Shown: in pieces, positions 42,383 to 54,029 of the stretch
Position numbering within the stretch: position 1 is the stretch's first letter
Layout: every line of letters starts with the position of its first letter
Assembly (NCBI RefSeq): GCF_023898315.1
Contig: NC_064614.1
Location: forward strand, 1,049,730,432 to 1,049,794,431
Direction: 5' to 3'
DNA: 64,000 nt
Source: Schistocerca nitens
Taxonomy: Eukaryota; Arthropoda; Insecta; Orthoptera; Acrididae
Notes under the pieces: generated by a model
The model's database searches: none
The model's input: the letters and a program-made list of their open reading frames with translations, nothing else
What the model was told of the DNA's origin: nothing
Position numbers and translations under genes: made by a program

Positions 42383-44202
42383 TGTACCTGTGTATCACTT
42401 GAAGAGCCACTTTATTCACATGTGAATATATCTTACTGTCAGTTTGCGAAAACACTGTATGGGGCCATGACACATTGCATATGGCAAGGAACCTTGTCAG
42501 ATTCCCCACGTCTCAGTTTCGTTGTATTCACTGTAGGTGAGGGCTAGGCAAAGTGGCCATACGGGTGCTGGGGGTCATAAGGTGCTGGCATGGCGCTGGA
42601 AATGCTTTAACTTATTCTACCTGATCCAGTCACCCCGTGAATTCTAATCTGTCTGCCACTCCTAGGAGTTGTAACAATTTTTGTGAATTTTAGTTATCCT
42701 AATGCGAGGTAAGCGGTCAGTTTGTATAGTTATTGTGGAGAGAGAATGTGACTTATGTCTTTTTAATGACTGTTTCATAGCTTGAATCCACAATGTTACT
42801 TTTGTTACAGAAGATTGTCATGTTGTTAGAGGATATACAAGCTTCTGTCCAAAGGCGTCAATGCGGGCAAAGTGCCCAACTCGGCAGTGGATTCTAGCCA
42901 CTTCGTGTAGAGAGAAACGTAAAAGCAGCGACCAGAAAGATGGCTCCGTGGTCATTAGGCCTACTTGTAGCAAGTCCTTATAACAGTGACACAGAAGTGG
43001 CAAATAAAGAACGACAAGAAAAAGAAAGTAAAAAGAAGAAAAACCAGACATCAGCCGTCGCAGAAAGGTAGTAAAAATGAGTACAAAGAGAGCTCATTTT
43101 GACAAAAACGGTGAATACAGAGAGTGCATGTAATTCGAAGAAAGATGATCAGTACCATTTGTGCTCCTTCGTGGCCCACCATCTTTGTAGTGGAGTTGAG
43201 GGACAAAATTTGCCTTTTATGTGTGAAAAGTATAATTCGAATCACATTTCATAGTAAAATATGTTTAGTTATAAGTGAAAACAGTTTTTATTCGTCATTT
43301 CCGTGTTTTAAGCTGACCACTTTCCCCACACATGTTCGGGCAAAATGGCCAGTTTGGCACTTTGTGAAAATTGAATTGTTTAAAGTACTTAATTTGATAC
43401 TAAGGTAATCAGACTACTCGCTACTACACTTCATTATCTGCACCCTACAATCGCTCATTTGTATACATTACCACTCAGCTTAAAAAAATAGGAATATCTT
43501 AGCGTGGCCACTTCGCTCGGTTCTCCTCTTCTGGTTTCTGCATTTACTGTGCACATAAATTGAGCCATGGCGCCATATTTTACTTCGCTCGGGTCTTGTC
43601 GGGCACCACTGGCTCGAGTTTGCTATCAATTTACTATTTGTTCAGTAAGTGTCTTTGGTCTAAGTCGGCCTAGGAGGAAGTGTTGGCTGTGTGGTGTCTC
43701 GGGGTGGGAAGACAGTTGGTCTGAGACAATTGCACGGTTAGAGCAGAGTTGTTTGTGACATCGGGTTCCTGTGTGAGAGCTGAGATGTGCTGTTTGAGCC
43801 AAGTTGGTCTGCGAAAGCCGCACCCGTCCGACACAGGAAATCGGCTGCTCGACGAGTGGTGTGTGGGGCGTGTCGGTGGGTTGGTGGGGTTTGCCTTCGT
43901 CGCGTCCGCTAGCTAGTGCGGGCCTCCGGCTGTGGAAAGGGGCAACTTTGTGGCCATCCGATCGTTGGTTAGTGATACCGAAGTTCATCGGGTTTTATGG
44001 ACTGCCCCTTCACGTTGCTCGCAGCCTGGTTTGTCTCATGGCAAGGCATCTCTTGCATCCTTGCAGCGCCGACACCTTATACAAGATTTCTGAGTGTGGC
44101 TTCATTTGACTACAGTAGCATGAAAAGAGTAACCCTGTTGTCATATTTCTTTAAACTGTGGCCATAAGATTTAAATTGCAAATTTCACCTGAACTCTTGC
44201 AT
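42383..44202. other. No gene recognised; GC-richer segment at about 43.58-44.15 kb
   Basis: The 42.8-43.4 kb part has lysine/glutamate-rich plus-strand coding flavour (NKERQEKESKKKKNQ) that might be a transposase tail, but I cannot support it. The 43.58-44.15 kb part is GC- and CpG-richer, with no long frame. I recall similar sequence from dispersed locust repeats and it could be a solo LTR, but no terminal TG...CA with flanking duplication was established. Confidence 0.3.
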
Positions 44203-44427
44203 ATCTGGTCTTTTCAAATGGTTCAAATGGCTCTGAGCACTACGGGACTCAACTGCTGTGGTCATCAGTCCCCTAGAACTTAGAACTACTTAAACCTAAC
44301 TAACCTAAGGACATCACACACACCCATGCCCGAGGCAGGACTCGAACCTGCGACCGTAGCAGCAGCGCGGCTCCGGACTGGAGCGCCTACAACCGCACGG
44401 CCACCACGGCCGGCATCTGGTCTTTTC
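44203..44427 (-). mobile_element. Full-length tRNA-derived SINE, antisense, 13-bp TSD
   Basis: The body at 44216-44414 is the reverse complement of the 10.5-kb SINE: GGCTCTGAGCACTACGGGAC, TCAGTCCCCTAGAACTTAG, then the tRNA-like head with B box (CGAACCTGCGACC side) and A box near the right end. It is flanked by a perfect direct repeat ATCTGGTCTTTTC (44203-44215 and 44415-44427). Confidence 0.95.
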
Positions 44428-46095
44428 TGGTTATTATTATTATTATTTCTTTACTTTCTCAGACGTTAAGTCTGGTTGAGAAGAACAGCAGCAGATCCCG
44501 ATGCAGCGGCAGCCGTTGGGCCGTCTATAGAAGCAGCTGCCGACGGATGACTAAATCAGTTATTTGTGGTAAGTATGCGTAAAACTTCACTACGCTGTGT
44601 TTCAGGTACAAGATCCTTTCATTCAGAGGTCGCTTCTCTCTGTCTTTCGTCGATTCTATCTTTGTGTCGTTTGTTTCGAAGAGATTGTGCCTGTTGTCGG
44701 ATCCACACGAATGACACTTCCCTCGCATGTGCGAAGTGCTGTCGGAATATTACGGCAGCAGAAGACATGTAGTGGCCACCCGTCTAGAATTTGGTCAGTG
44801 ATGGAAGACTGCACGTTTGCCTTGGGTAGTGTCGATTGCTGATTTAAAAGCTTTGAGTAGAAAGTGTCACTCTGTATATAGTAATGTGCATTGCAAAGCT
44901 ATCTTGTTCTCATTTATGATTGGTGGTTGAGTAATTAAGTTTTCGCCGGATGGGGAAATCCATGCACTTGCCCTCAAATTATCTGATCTTTGATGGGAGA
45001 ATGTGTCGACTATACCAAATGGCTTTACACTGATTCCGCAGCGCAGTGTCGATTTTAAATTAGTATGAACGTTTCTACTTGGCGGTCCGATCGTGACTAG
45101 AACAAGCAGACTGTTAGATACTCTCACAAATCGGCAAGCCCAAACCTCCAATAGAAGGCCTCGACGCGATGCCCATAGCGACACTGCAAGCGGCAGTAAT
45201 CCATGCTCGGCACTTGGTCATCATCACCATCATGCTCTGTAGATTTTGACCAAAGGCGGAGATCCGTCTAAATGTAAACTTCCCTGTCCAAGATCTTTTT
45301 ACTAGTATCCGACACCCACCATATCGTTTCCAGCGATCGGCAGTGCCGTTTTAATGTCAGGAGAAAAGCTGCAATCTCTCGACATGCAATCTTCAGCTCC
45401 GTCGCTTGACGGGACCACACTCCTCCTTACATGTAGCTCGTTTTCCACACAGTGGAAGCTGGCTGCAGGCAAACCACGAAAGTTGGCGGAAGATCTACAG
45501 AACTGGGTAAATATGTACAACGCTGGGAACAGACAGACGCATCAGGCTAATGTGCCTGAATTTAGGCTCGCCTCGTCGTAACAACACCCCTCTGCGATAA
45601 ACAGTTTCGGCCTCGATGCTTTTGATTCTTTCGGTTTCTAGATTGGTGAATCAGTTAAGGTTAATTTTTGCCCACATTAGGATGTACCACTAACAACATG
45701 CAGACACACATCACGAAAAGTACAGATAATTTTCACATTTGCCCTAGCTTACCAAACTAGAAAGTTCTACTGAACGGCTTCAAAAAAGAATTACATGTGT
45801 TGTACAGACAAAATCATTTTCTTCTCAGTTTCGTCCACCTCGTGAGATTCCCCATTTGCCTTAATGAAGAAAGCGAACGGCTCTTTCCGTCTTTGAAGCG
45901 ATTTTCAAAAAGTCACCACACAGTCCGTTGGTGATACGTAGCAAATTACACGATCAGACGAAATACACAATGCGAGACTGATTTCATTCTGGCGTGTACT
46001 ACGGTGGTAGCTTAAATTAACAACTATGAACAACAGATGTGCATTCCACCAGTCAGTTGTGAGCAGGCAGTGTTAAACAGTGGACATGGGACCAT
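44428..46095. other. No gene recognised
   Basis: The overlapping frames at 45302-45581 on both strands have no recognisable similarity. A stretch at 45.76-45.99 kb reads STERLQKRITCVVQTKS on the plus strand, faintly like the post-RT region of a LINE, but this is too weak to call. Confidence 0.35.
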
Positions 46096-46099
46096 AGTG

Positions 46100-46600
46100 T
46101 GTCAATGCTGATGTGTCACAAATCGCAATGGAGCAACATATACAAATCAAGTGTTTAAGACATTCCCCAGAACGTTTCGAAGATGAGAAAAATGTGGCAA
46201 ATGTATCGCACACCTCGACTCCTGAAAAGAAATTGCGACACATGGATGTCTGCTGCAGCTTGATTGAAATGCAAAACGCGGTCAGTCCTTTTCTGGAAAA
46301 AAATCATCACAGGTGACAAGACTTGGTGTTATCAATACGAACCTACCTCAAAGTGAAAAAGTGCAAAAATTCACAAGGTTTAATGCTTTGACTACGTAAT
46401 CGACGTCAAGCCAGTGTGAAGCGCGAGTTGAAGATAATCCCACAGAAAGACTTACGTGACAGTTTCAGTCGGTTGTATGAACGTTCTTTGCATTGTACTC
46501 AAGTGGAGAGAGACTTTGTAGAATAGCTGAAGCAACAAAACCATAATCCCTCAATTTTTTAGTAGCTCAGTCCCGAAACTTTTTGGACAGTCAGGGTGTA
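46100..46600 (+). mobile_element. Mariner relic (SETMAR-type transposase)
   Basis: The plus-strand frame 46113-46316 begins with an N-terminal remnant (MEQHIQIKCL) and jumps to the linker STPEKKLRHMDVCCSLIEMQ. In the next frame it reads FLEKIITGDKTWCYQYEPTSK, the catalytic GDE(T/S)W(V/C) block with the first Asp retained but Glu replaced by Lys. The C-terminal LRDSFSRLYERSLHC and ERDFVE follow near 46440-46520. The right end ends with CCCGAAACTTTTTGGACAGT, a mariner-type inverted repeat (to about 46600). Second and third catalytic blocks are deleted. Confidence 0.8.
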
Positions 46601-47029
46601 TTTTGTTTTGAAAAATGGTGTTTGTTATTCGAAGTGCAATTTGTCAGATTTTTATTTTAATTTGCGCCTGTTTGAGACAGATGCAATATCTAATTACATT
46701 TGTGATTCTTGGTCTCCAGTTCCTCAAGTAATTGGTAGTTCCTGCCCGTTGTGTCTAGATTGCAGAATTTCTGTATCTACTACAGTACTGCGTTTGGTTT
46801 CCAGACAATGCTACAGTCAATTTCGTTTCGCTTCCAGCTTCTGGGATGCTTTTTAAGACTGGTGCACACTGATCTACCTGTTTTTCCTGTGTACTATGAA
46901 CAACGCTCTGTACAACCGATCTCTATTTTCAAGCATGTACCGCTCGACGCCCATCGCCTACCGCAGCCTGGACAAATGTTCGCGTGGATGCCAACTAATG
47001 ACGTTGCTCATCCCTTTGATGCCATCGAT

Positions 47030-47285
47030 GGAGGTGGCGGCGTGGTAAAACACTGGACTCGTAGGGGGGGGGGGGGGGGGGGCGTTGGTTGAAATCTCCA
47101 TCTGCTCATCTAGATTTATGTTTTAACATGTTTCCTCTAAATCGCTTATGGCAAATGCTGCGATGGTTGCAATGAAAGGGCGCGGCCACTTTTATTCCCC
47201 TATCGAAGTTCGCGTTCTGGCTCTGAAGACTTCATCATCGACGAGACGTTGAATCCTATGCTTCCCTGTTTCCTTCACCACGGTG
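47030..47285 (+). mobile_element. tRNA-derived SINE, decayed, with poly-G inside the tRNA-like head
   Basis: It follows the order of the 63.27-kb SINE: GGAGGTGGCGGCGTGGTAAA ACACTGGACTCG (A-box side), a 19-nt G run (47064-47082), GTTGGTTGAAATCTCC (B-box position), then CCTCTAAATCGCTTATGGCAAATGC, GAAAGGGCGCGGCCACTT and GACGAGACGTTGAA. About 25 percent diverged. No flanking duplication recognised. Confidence 0.8.
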
Positions 47286-47769
47286 CTCTAGCCAGCACTA
47301 ACACCAACACCAGCTATAGGCAGCTGCTTCGCTGCTGGCACTTGCATCTGAGGACAGATATTTAGTCGAGAGCACCTTGTGATCTTCAGGGATGACGTTC
47401 GCCCATAATTCCAAAACCAGCTTCAGCTGCAGAGACTAACTAGGATCCGATCGCAGCTGTGTGTATTCCATGGCGAATATCCCAGAACCCGGAACCCATC
47501 ACCAGTTGCCAGCTGCCTATCTCACTACTTCCTGGGTAACAAAAACTTGATTTTCAATATTTCGCGTAATTATTGACCGAATTTAAAAACTTAAAATGCT
47601 GTGATAATGTCCTCATTAATTAAAATATATACTCTTACGTTAAATGTTTGAGAGGGTGATCAAATCCGTTATAGGTGTAACACACTATGACAAGTATTAC
47701 ATTAGAACCTGATTATAAATGTCTGGAGCTCACAGCCCGCAGATACCTGGATTTTATTCACCCCTATTT
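47286..47769. other. No feature recognised
   Basis: No recognisable gene or repeat. Confidence 0.4.
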
Positions 47770-48175
47770 GAGAATGAGAGTTTTTAGCGAGTTCCAACAA
47801 AGTTTAAGCATAATTTCAAACCTTTACGAAACTTTTTCTCCCTGACACCCCCTGTGCCCTTCTCCCAAAAATGAACAGAAAAAAGTATATCGCTTACTAG
47901 ATTTTCGCTGTTCCTTCAGTAAAACGTATGGATCAGACACGACGTTTTAACTTGCAACTTCCTTACCACTAACTATATTCGCGTACCCGCGAAACTATAC
48001 CATTGTACGGCACACATCTTACGTCATAAATATTAAGATGCGTGGAAAACTTGCCGTAGTTTAAAACAGAGCGCGCACTATCCAGACTGCATTTATACAG
48101 TTCTTCATAATGAGACTGAATTCCAACAAACTTTAACGGTAATTTTAAACAGTTTCTCAACTTTTTCTCAATTAT
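47770..48175 (+). repeat. Diverged tandem duplication, about 340-bp period
   Basis: AATGAGAGTTTTTAGCGAGTTCCAACAAAGTTTAAGC through ACTTTTTCTC (47772-47842) recurs as AATGAGACTGAATTCCAACAAACTTTAACGG through ACTTTTTCTC (48109-48169). The intervening sequence has no coding potential. Confidence 0.6.
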
Positions 48176-48670
48176 ATGCTTAACGTCAAGTTAAGCGTAT
48201 AACTCTTTGTAAAGTAATAAGACGATTGTAGCTGATTTATACATGGGAGCTGGATTAGTAGCACCAGTGAGGGCAACAAGTTGTGACCCCGACTTTTAAG
48301 ATCTCTGGCGCACCGAGGCCAAAGAGAGAGAGTCTGCGGACAGAGAGGGCGGCCAACAAAGTCAATATGGGACGGCACACTTGATTACGGAGTTATAAAA
48401 TAAGAGAAGCCAAAAAATTCATTGGGTAACCATCTTGGTCCGAACAAAATAGGACTGCTCTAAACTTGCGTGCATAGGATTGTCTCTAGTTTTTGGTAGC
48501 TTTTTGAGCTGTAATGGTGAGGTGTTTAGTGACTGTGATGTAAAATCTAAAGGAATAGCATTTCAGGTGTAAGCTGTCTCGCTAACGTGTTATGTTGCAC
48601 TTTTATTGCGAACAATTTGTGTTACTTCTTTACTTGTACTATTCCACATCTTTCTCTCATACGATTTCAG
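48176..48670. other. Possible upstream exon or promoter area of the candidate gene
   Basis: Slightly CpG-richer (48.27-48.36 kb: TCTGGCGCACCGAGGCCAAA) than its flanks. No TATA box or frame was identified. It could hold the 5' part of the candidate unit at 48.67-50.13 kb. Confidence 0.25.
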
Positions 48671-48883
48671 ATTTCGAAAAGATGGTCAGAAGGTTCCGTG
48701 GTGGAATGGCATGAGGAGAAAGAACTGGCGAGGAGAAAGAACTGTCGAGCACCCAAAAGCAACACTGTACGTTCTCAAGCATTGTCGAGAAGAAGACATC
48801 GACTGAACGTCTTTTTCGACAGTTCGTCTTAGGGAAGATATTGTGCAATCATATTTTCCTTCTCACGTAAAACATTTGCAACA
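48671..48883 (+). other. Exon-like block of unknown gene
   Basis: It is bounded by a good acceptor (CTCTCATACGATTTCAG, ending about 48670) and a consensus donor (CAACAG/GTACGT at about 48883). Its 213-bp length is a multiple of three. One frame reads FRKDGQKVPWWNGMRRKNWR and, after a single TGA (48803-48805 region), LREDIVQSYFPSHVKHLQQ. Another is open to 48830 (ISKRWSEGSVVEWHEEKELA). No family is recognised. It may be a pseudogene exon or chance. Confidence 0.3.
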
Positions 48884-49456
48884 GGTACGTTATTTAACAG
48901 ATTGCAAGTGTATGTTCCTGTATATGTGTACCACAGAAAATCGATAACTGTTGAATGGTTTACTTTCTCAATTTTCATGTTCTGAGATTTTAAAATCTGA
49001 CAGTAATTTAACTGGCTTAAGTATAAATAGGATACTGTGTAGTTTTACAGTTCTAATTATTTCCATAAATATTAGTATTTTCAGAAGAATGTTTCACAGT
49101 AATGTTACTTCACTTAAATGTGCTTGTAGGTACCACAAGCAAGAAGTATGAATGAGGTATTTATTCGATATTAAATTTGTTTTCCTTCTCTGTTAACAGA
49201 TGGTGTCACAGCAGCTGTCCTTGCATTGTAAATTGTACTTAAATGTTTGCGTTTGAGATAATCCAGCGAGTGAGAATTGATTAGGCAACGAATTATTCAT
49301 TTAAAATTATCAAAATACTCGTATTAATTCTTTTTTGTTTATATATGATTATTCTGCTCTGTGCTAATTATTATGTTGGAGGAGTTTTCTTTATTCTGGG
49401 AACTACAGCTCCACAAAATAATAATACTTTATGCGCACCAAAAACTTTGACATGTA

Positions 49457-49756
49457 ATGCTAATTTTACACATCGGTTTGTTTTCTGTTGTCGCAAAAAG
49501 ACGTTCCAATCAACCAGACGCACCATCTCATGACACTATTGTTCATATGAAGAGGAATTTATACACTGTATGTGAAGTAAACGTGCAAAACAGGAAGAAA
49601 ATAAAGCTTCGTCAGCAGCCAAACTGCCGCTTCAAGCAGCGAAATAGTCATTTGACTCATGAGATAAAGGCCTTTCAGGAGAAGAACTACATAGATAAAG
49701 AGTACTTTAGTGCTAAACAGTGTACCCAGTGTAGCCTAAATGAAGAGTTGTCGTGA
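49457..49756 (+). other. Terminal-exon-like frame, unknown protein
   Basis: It is open from just after an in-frame stop at 49448 to the stop at 49754-49756. If coding, it is more likely entered through the acceptor-like TTTGTTTTCTGTTGTCGCAAAAAG (ending 49500). The product is basic and Gln/Asn/Lys-rich with a C-x2-C pair near the end (KQCTQCSLNEELS). No similarity recognised. It lies 350 bp before a canonical poly(A) signal on the same strand, which makes a transcript 3' end plausible. Confidence 0.3.
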
Positions 49757-50104
49757 CACCATCGTAGAACAATAAGTGGTATCAAGCTGGGGCTCTTGCA
49801 TTTGCAAGTGATGCGCTATGTATGACAACAGAATTTCATTGATTTGATGGTTAGTGAAGTTATATGTAACTGTTTAAACAAAACTTTATTTCTGAACTTG
49901 ATTGCTCACATGAGGATCACTAATCACTTGATAATCACTTGGTACTATAGTCTCATGCACTGAGAACGCCTGAAGTCTGTTTCCCACAAAAACAAAACTG
50001 AATGCAAGTACAGTAATCTATTTATCTTTGAAAGACAGTGAACTAGATTTGCGATAAAATGCACTTGTTAATAAGTCACAAGTTTGTTTTGTCTGTGAAA
50101 GTGA

Positions 50105-50110
50105 AATAAA
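50105..50110 (+). promoter_or_regulatory. Canonical polyadenylation signal AATAAA
   Basis: AATAAA in the context GAAATAAAGATTTTATTTCAC. A T/GT-rich stretch follows 15-40 bp downstream, as expected for a cleavage site near 50125. It would terminate the candidate plus-strand unit. Confidence 0.45.
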
Positions 50111-50129
50111 GATTTTATTTCACAAAATA

Positions 50130-51649
50130 CTGGTTTATAGTTTTATTGAGTATAACATGATCATTTACGTGTGCAACCCATTTGTTGTAGATTCTGTTTT
50201 ACAGGCATCATAACGGAATAAGAGTGCACTAGTGGTTGTATTGGTGAGTTAAAATCATGACTGAATATACATTCCCGATTGTGCAAAATTGTCGAACGAA
50301 ATTGTTAGAGTGCAGAATGATCTAAACATTCTCAGAAGAGGGGAAACCATGTTGGAGAGATGTAGATAAGCTTTACTTGACATTAACTGTAAGCTTTTGA
50401 TTTTAGTGATATACTTCATTGCACCTAAGCTCAGCTACTACTTTTTATACAATATCGTCGTGTAGCTCTCACTAAAAAGCGTCATTTCAGTGCTCAGATT
50501 ATGAAAGTCGTACATTTTGGTCGTGAAAAGATCGGAAGGATCTTGTGCCGTTTGTAGTGTTAACTACCACAGTTAAGTGTTCGGCTTAAAACGATCGGCT
50601 GTTTTGCCGCGATGTAGTCAATGGTTAACGAATGAAATTTCCCATCAATAAATTAACTTCTGAAGTGTCTGATTACGAGTAAGACTCCACGAATGAGATG
50701 GCGGACTGCTCCACTCCCTGGCTTCAGCCATTGCCTGCTCTCTGCATAGGTAACGTCGTTTTCCTTTATTCTTGCCTCCGTCAGCAGCCCTACAACGATT
50801 CGAGTGACGCTTCTAGTCAGATCCTATACAGTAGGTTCAGAAAATAGGCCTGGACTAGAGCCATATTTGGTTTCGGCCGTATCTTGTGTTCAGAATCTTA
50901 CCTATCAGTACCTTTACCTGATTTCGTTGTAGCGCTCCTTGTTTAGGTTTCTGTATTTGTTGTGGAAACAACCAGTGACTGTTTCCACCACAACAATTAG
51001 TGTTTGTAGTACAACACTAATTACCATTCCTGAAGTATACAGTGCAAACATATAAATATGAGTATTAAGTAGGGGACAAGCTTCAGGAAGTGATTCCTCA
51101 TAGGAAAAGGACAAAAAGTTCATATCAACATATGTGCATATAAGAATGATGAGACTGAAATAAAGCGATTATTATGTACTAGTACATTACATAACATTAA
51201 TTTGTTATTTAATTAATGCATATTTGCCAATATAGGTGTCACTGGCCAACAACATTCTCGTTCTTGCGATGTATGATTGTTCATTACAGGAGCACGACAA
51301 AATGGTTTTTGTCCACAGTCAAGAATGTGGAAGCAGTCGAGACACCACACGGTTTTACGTCGCCACTTTGATAGCTCCAACCAACTGACTTACCTCTGCA
51401 TCTATTTTTCGGTGAGCCTGGGTCCCTAGAGAGAGATGAGTAATCTGAACGGTCGTGGAAGATTCGTATACCAGTTTTAAAACAGTAGGTCGTACACGCT
51501 ATTGAGCCCAAGCCCAATAGAAGCTCCAGGTACTTTGCTCAATGCGTGGAGTAAGACAAAGGACGATATTGTGTATCCTGTATCAAAAGCTGTACTATCT
51601 CACTCATTTGCAAACTGTGCAGAAATTATCGGGAGCAGATCTTCCTTGA
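50130..51649. other. No feature recognised
   Basis: No gene or repeat recognised. Short frames only. Confidence 0.4.
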
Positions 51650-52330
51650 CCAGAAGGATTGCTCACTGAGTGTCGTGAAAGTCCACCATCATCATAGGAT
51701 TTCTGTCGTCAGTATTCTTCAGCGATGAAATGACCTCTAATTGAGATGGCATCATAAATCTACATAATCGTCATCCGTGGTCTGCGGAATACCCTCAGAG
51801 AATGGTTGGCTCGCCACATAAGAAAGAGCTTAACATCGTTGTTTGGTCAGTGATTATAGCGACCACGTATTTGGACCATTTGATTTGCTGCAACGTCTCA
51901 CTGTATACACCTACATGGAATTCCTACAGAACACAACGTCTCTTCTGATCGAGTATATGCTTGCAGCAATACAGACGGTAACATGAAATGACTGACGCAT
52001 CATGCAATACGAGTCCACTTCCGTATCATTGTTCATCCACACCTCACATCTTCCTCAGGACATGGATAGGACGAGAAGGACTTTGAGCCTGGTCACCTCA
52101 ATCGCCAACTTAAATACCCTAGATTTTTACTTGCGGAGTCATCTGCAAAGTTTTGTGTATGCTGAACCAGTTGCTGATGTGCTGATCCTTGAACAGTGTG
52201 TGTTTAGCAGGCGCTGCTGTTTGGACCTAAGCTTGGAACATCTTAAAGGGCGACGCAGTTGCTTACGTGAAATGCGAATGTGTGCATTGCATAGCATGGT
52301 GACCACTTGTCAAAAGCGTAAATGAGCTGT
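51650..52330 (+). mobile_element. Tc1/mariner-superfamily transposase relic
   Basis: The plus-strand reading has NLHNRHPWSAEYPQRM (about 51760-51810), ELNIVVWSVIIATTYLDHL (51830-51885), the proline-rich SLVTSIANLNTLDFYLRSHL (about 52080-52140) and QSFVYAEPVADV with a C-terminal LRE-MRMC segment (to 52320). These equal the W-S-x-E-N-P-H, IVVWAGI, SPDLNPLDFYLWGHL and YAEPV blocks of insect mariner-like transposases of the type at 7.5 and 41.6 kb, but belong to a different family. The D of the QDGAPPH block is not recognisable. Many stops. Terminal repeats not identified. Confidence 0.7.
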
Positions 52331-52999
52331 AGGAAGAAAGTCAATGAGATTCTGGAAAGTACCGAATGGGATATGGAGCTATATCTGTTGTACCTCAGGT
52401 GGTGACGACAGCAATTCGTAGACAGTGACAGGGTCGTTTGGTACACTACAGAATATCAATAGAAAGTGCTGTAATTGCACAGTCAAACACATTTACTTGT
52501 CTCTTGAGAAGCAGTCATGTAGAATGTGATAGCCCAAGTATTTCCAATCTCCTAAGAAAGTCTTGTGTCAACTCAACAGCAAACTATCTTTCTAACTGCG
52601 TTAGTTGTCACAGACCTAATCATCTATGACGTGGGCAACTGCTGTTCCATGGAGCTGAGGTGTCGAACTGAGGAGACGATCTGCGCTGAAGAAATGGCCT
52701 GCGAGCGCTATGTCGGCGTCCTGTATATCAGCGCCGGACAGGGCGCTGGCATCGTGCAATCTTCGCAGAGAGAAGGATGCGTATACTACCACACTGGCAC
52801 CAACCCTTGGTTTCACAGATAATGATGTTCGCGCTGGCGGGATTTTTGTGATAAATGCACAATTGGTTTCTTATGATGATGCCACAATGTTGACTCCAGT
52901 GCTTTGGCCACCTGTGCTAGGTTCCTTAGTTGAGGATCCATGGCGCAAACAGCCTGATTGATGTGGTCACACAGGTTCTCGACTGAGGCTGAATGCTGG
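52331..52999. other. Probable 3' UTR of the following antisense LINE, boundary uncertain
   Basis: Antisense reading continues without clear coding after the RNase H-tail of the LINE. GC content from about 52.6 kb is like that of the LINE, so its 3' UTR may reach about 52.6 kb. No poly(A) tail or TSD seen. Confidence 0.3.
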
Positions 53000-53454
53000 G
53001 AGTTCAGTGGTTAGTGGAGTACAGTAAACTCATCCTGGTGCTTGTCGAATCTCCAAACACAGCTTGCAGTGTGAGACACTCCAACTCTCACCACCCTGCC
53101 CCTAATTCAGAAGGAGATTAAAAACTTTACAACTGAAAATAAAAACCACTTTCATGGAGGAAACTGAGAACTGGTTCAAGCATCTGGGAATCAACCACCA
53201 GTATTAAAGGTAAAGTGAAGGGAGTTCTGTACTTGGTATGCTGAGCCAAAAGAAGAGGGCATTCCACCAAAATGTGGGCTACTAACTGGAAGAGTCCACA
53301 ACCGCAAAGTGGGGGTGGCTCATTATGCGAAAGAAGACCATGGGTCAGCCTGGCATGGCCGATGTGGAGACGACACAGGGTGGTCGAGTCCTTTTGGGAG
53401 AGGTGGAAAGAAGAATGCTACAGGACAGTTGTCACTTTAATCGCAAGAAGTTTA

Positions 53455-54007
53455 TTAGACAGGGAGGTAGCCTCCCAGGAGTTGGCTCATGATTGTGTGA
53501 AGTGGGATATGATATGAAGCCGTAAATCTGCTGCAGGTTGGGTTACAGGGCAGGGGGGGGGGGTAAGTGACTGCGTCCCCAGCCAAACAATTAGCAATCT
53601 CATTACCTGGGATACCCACATGGCCAGGGGCCCAATGGAAGCCAATGGAACAAGCAGCACGGTGAAGATCAGCGAGATGCTCATGGATGGCCGAGACCAA
53701 GGGATGGTGGGGAAAACACTGGTTAAGAGCCTGAAGGCCAGTTAAGAGCCTGGAGGCCACTCATTGAGTCTGGACATAACAAAATGCGGTTGTGGTGGGA
53801 CTGTTTAATGAAGGTATGGGCCTGGGAAACTGCCATCAATTCTGCAGTAAACACCCCACATGCAGTCGGCAGGAGATGATTTTTCATGCCAACAGAGGAT
53901 GTGAAGGCATATCCCACATGATCAGCAGATTTCGAGGCATCGGTGTAAAAAACAACAGCATCCCAAAACTCCCATAAAATGCAGTGGAAAAAACAACGGA
54001 ATACCAT
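53455..54007 (-). pseudogene. RNase H domain of the I-like LINE
   Basis: Two overlapping frames: 54007-53723 holds VVFYTDASKSADHVGYAFTS, TAELMAVSQAHTFI and CPDSMSGLQALN; 53760-53455 holds HPLVSAIHEHLADL and FHWAPGHVGIPGNEIAN. The catalytic D (YTDAS), E (TAEL) and D (PDSMS) are kept. A near-perfect 19-bp tandem duplication (GTTAAGAGCCTG[A/G]AGGCCA at 53722-53759) causes the frame break between the two parts. Confidence 0.85.
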
Positions 54008-54029
54008 TGGGGGAATGGAATCTTTTTGA

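Noticed and set aside
43580-44150. Solo LTR of an LTR retrotransposon
   Set aside because: Only a memory of similar dispersed sequence; no TG...CA termini with a flanking duplication could be shown.
45760-45995. LINE post-RT fragment (RLQKRITCVVQ)
   Set aside because: Similarity is too short and weak, with stops; not reported as a feature.
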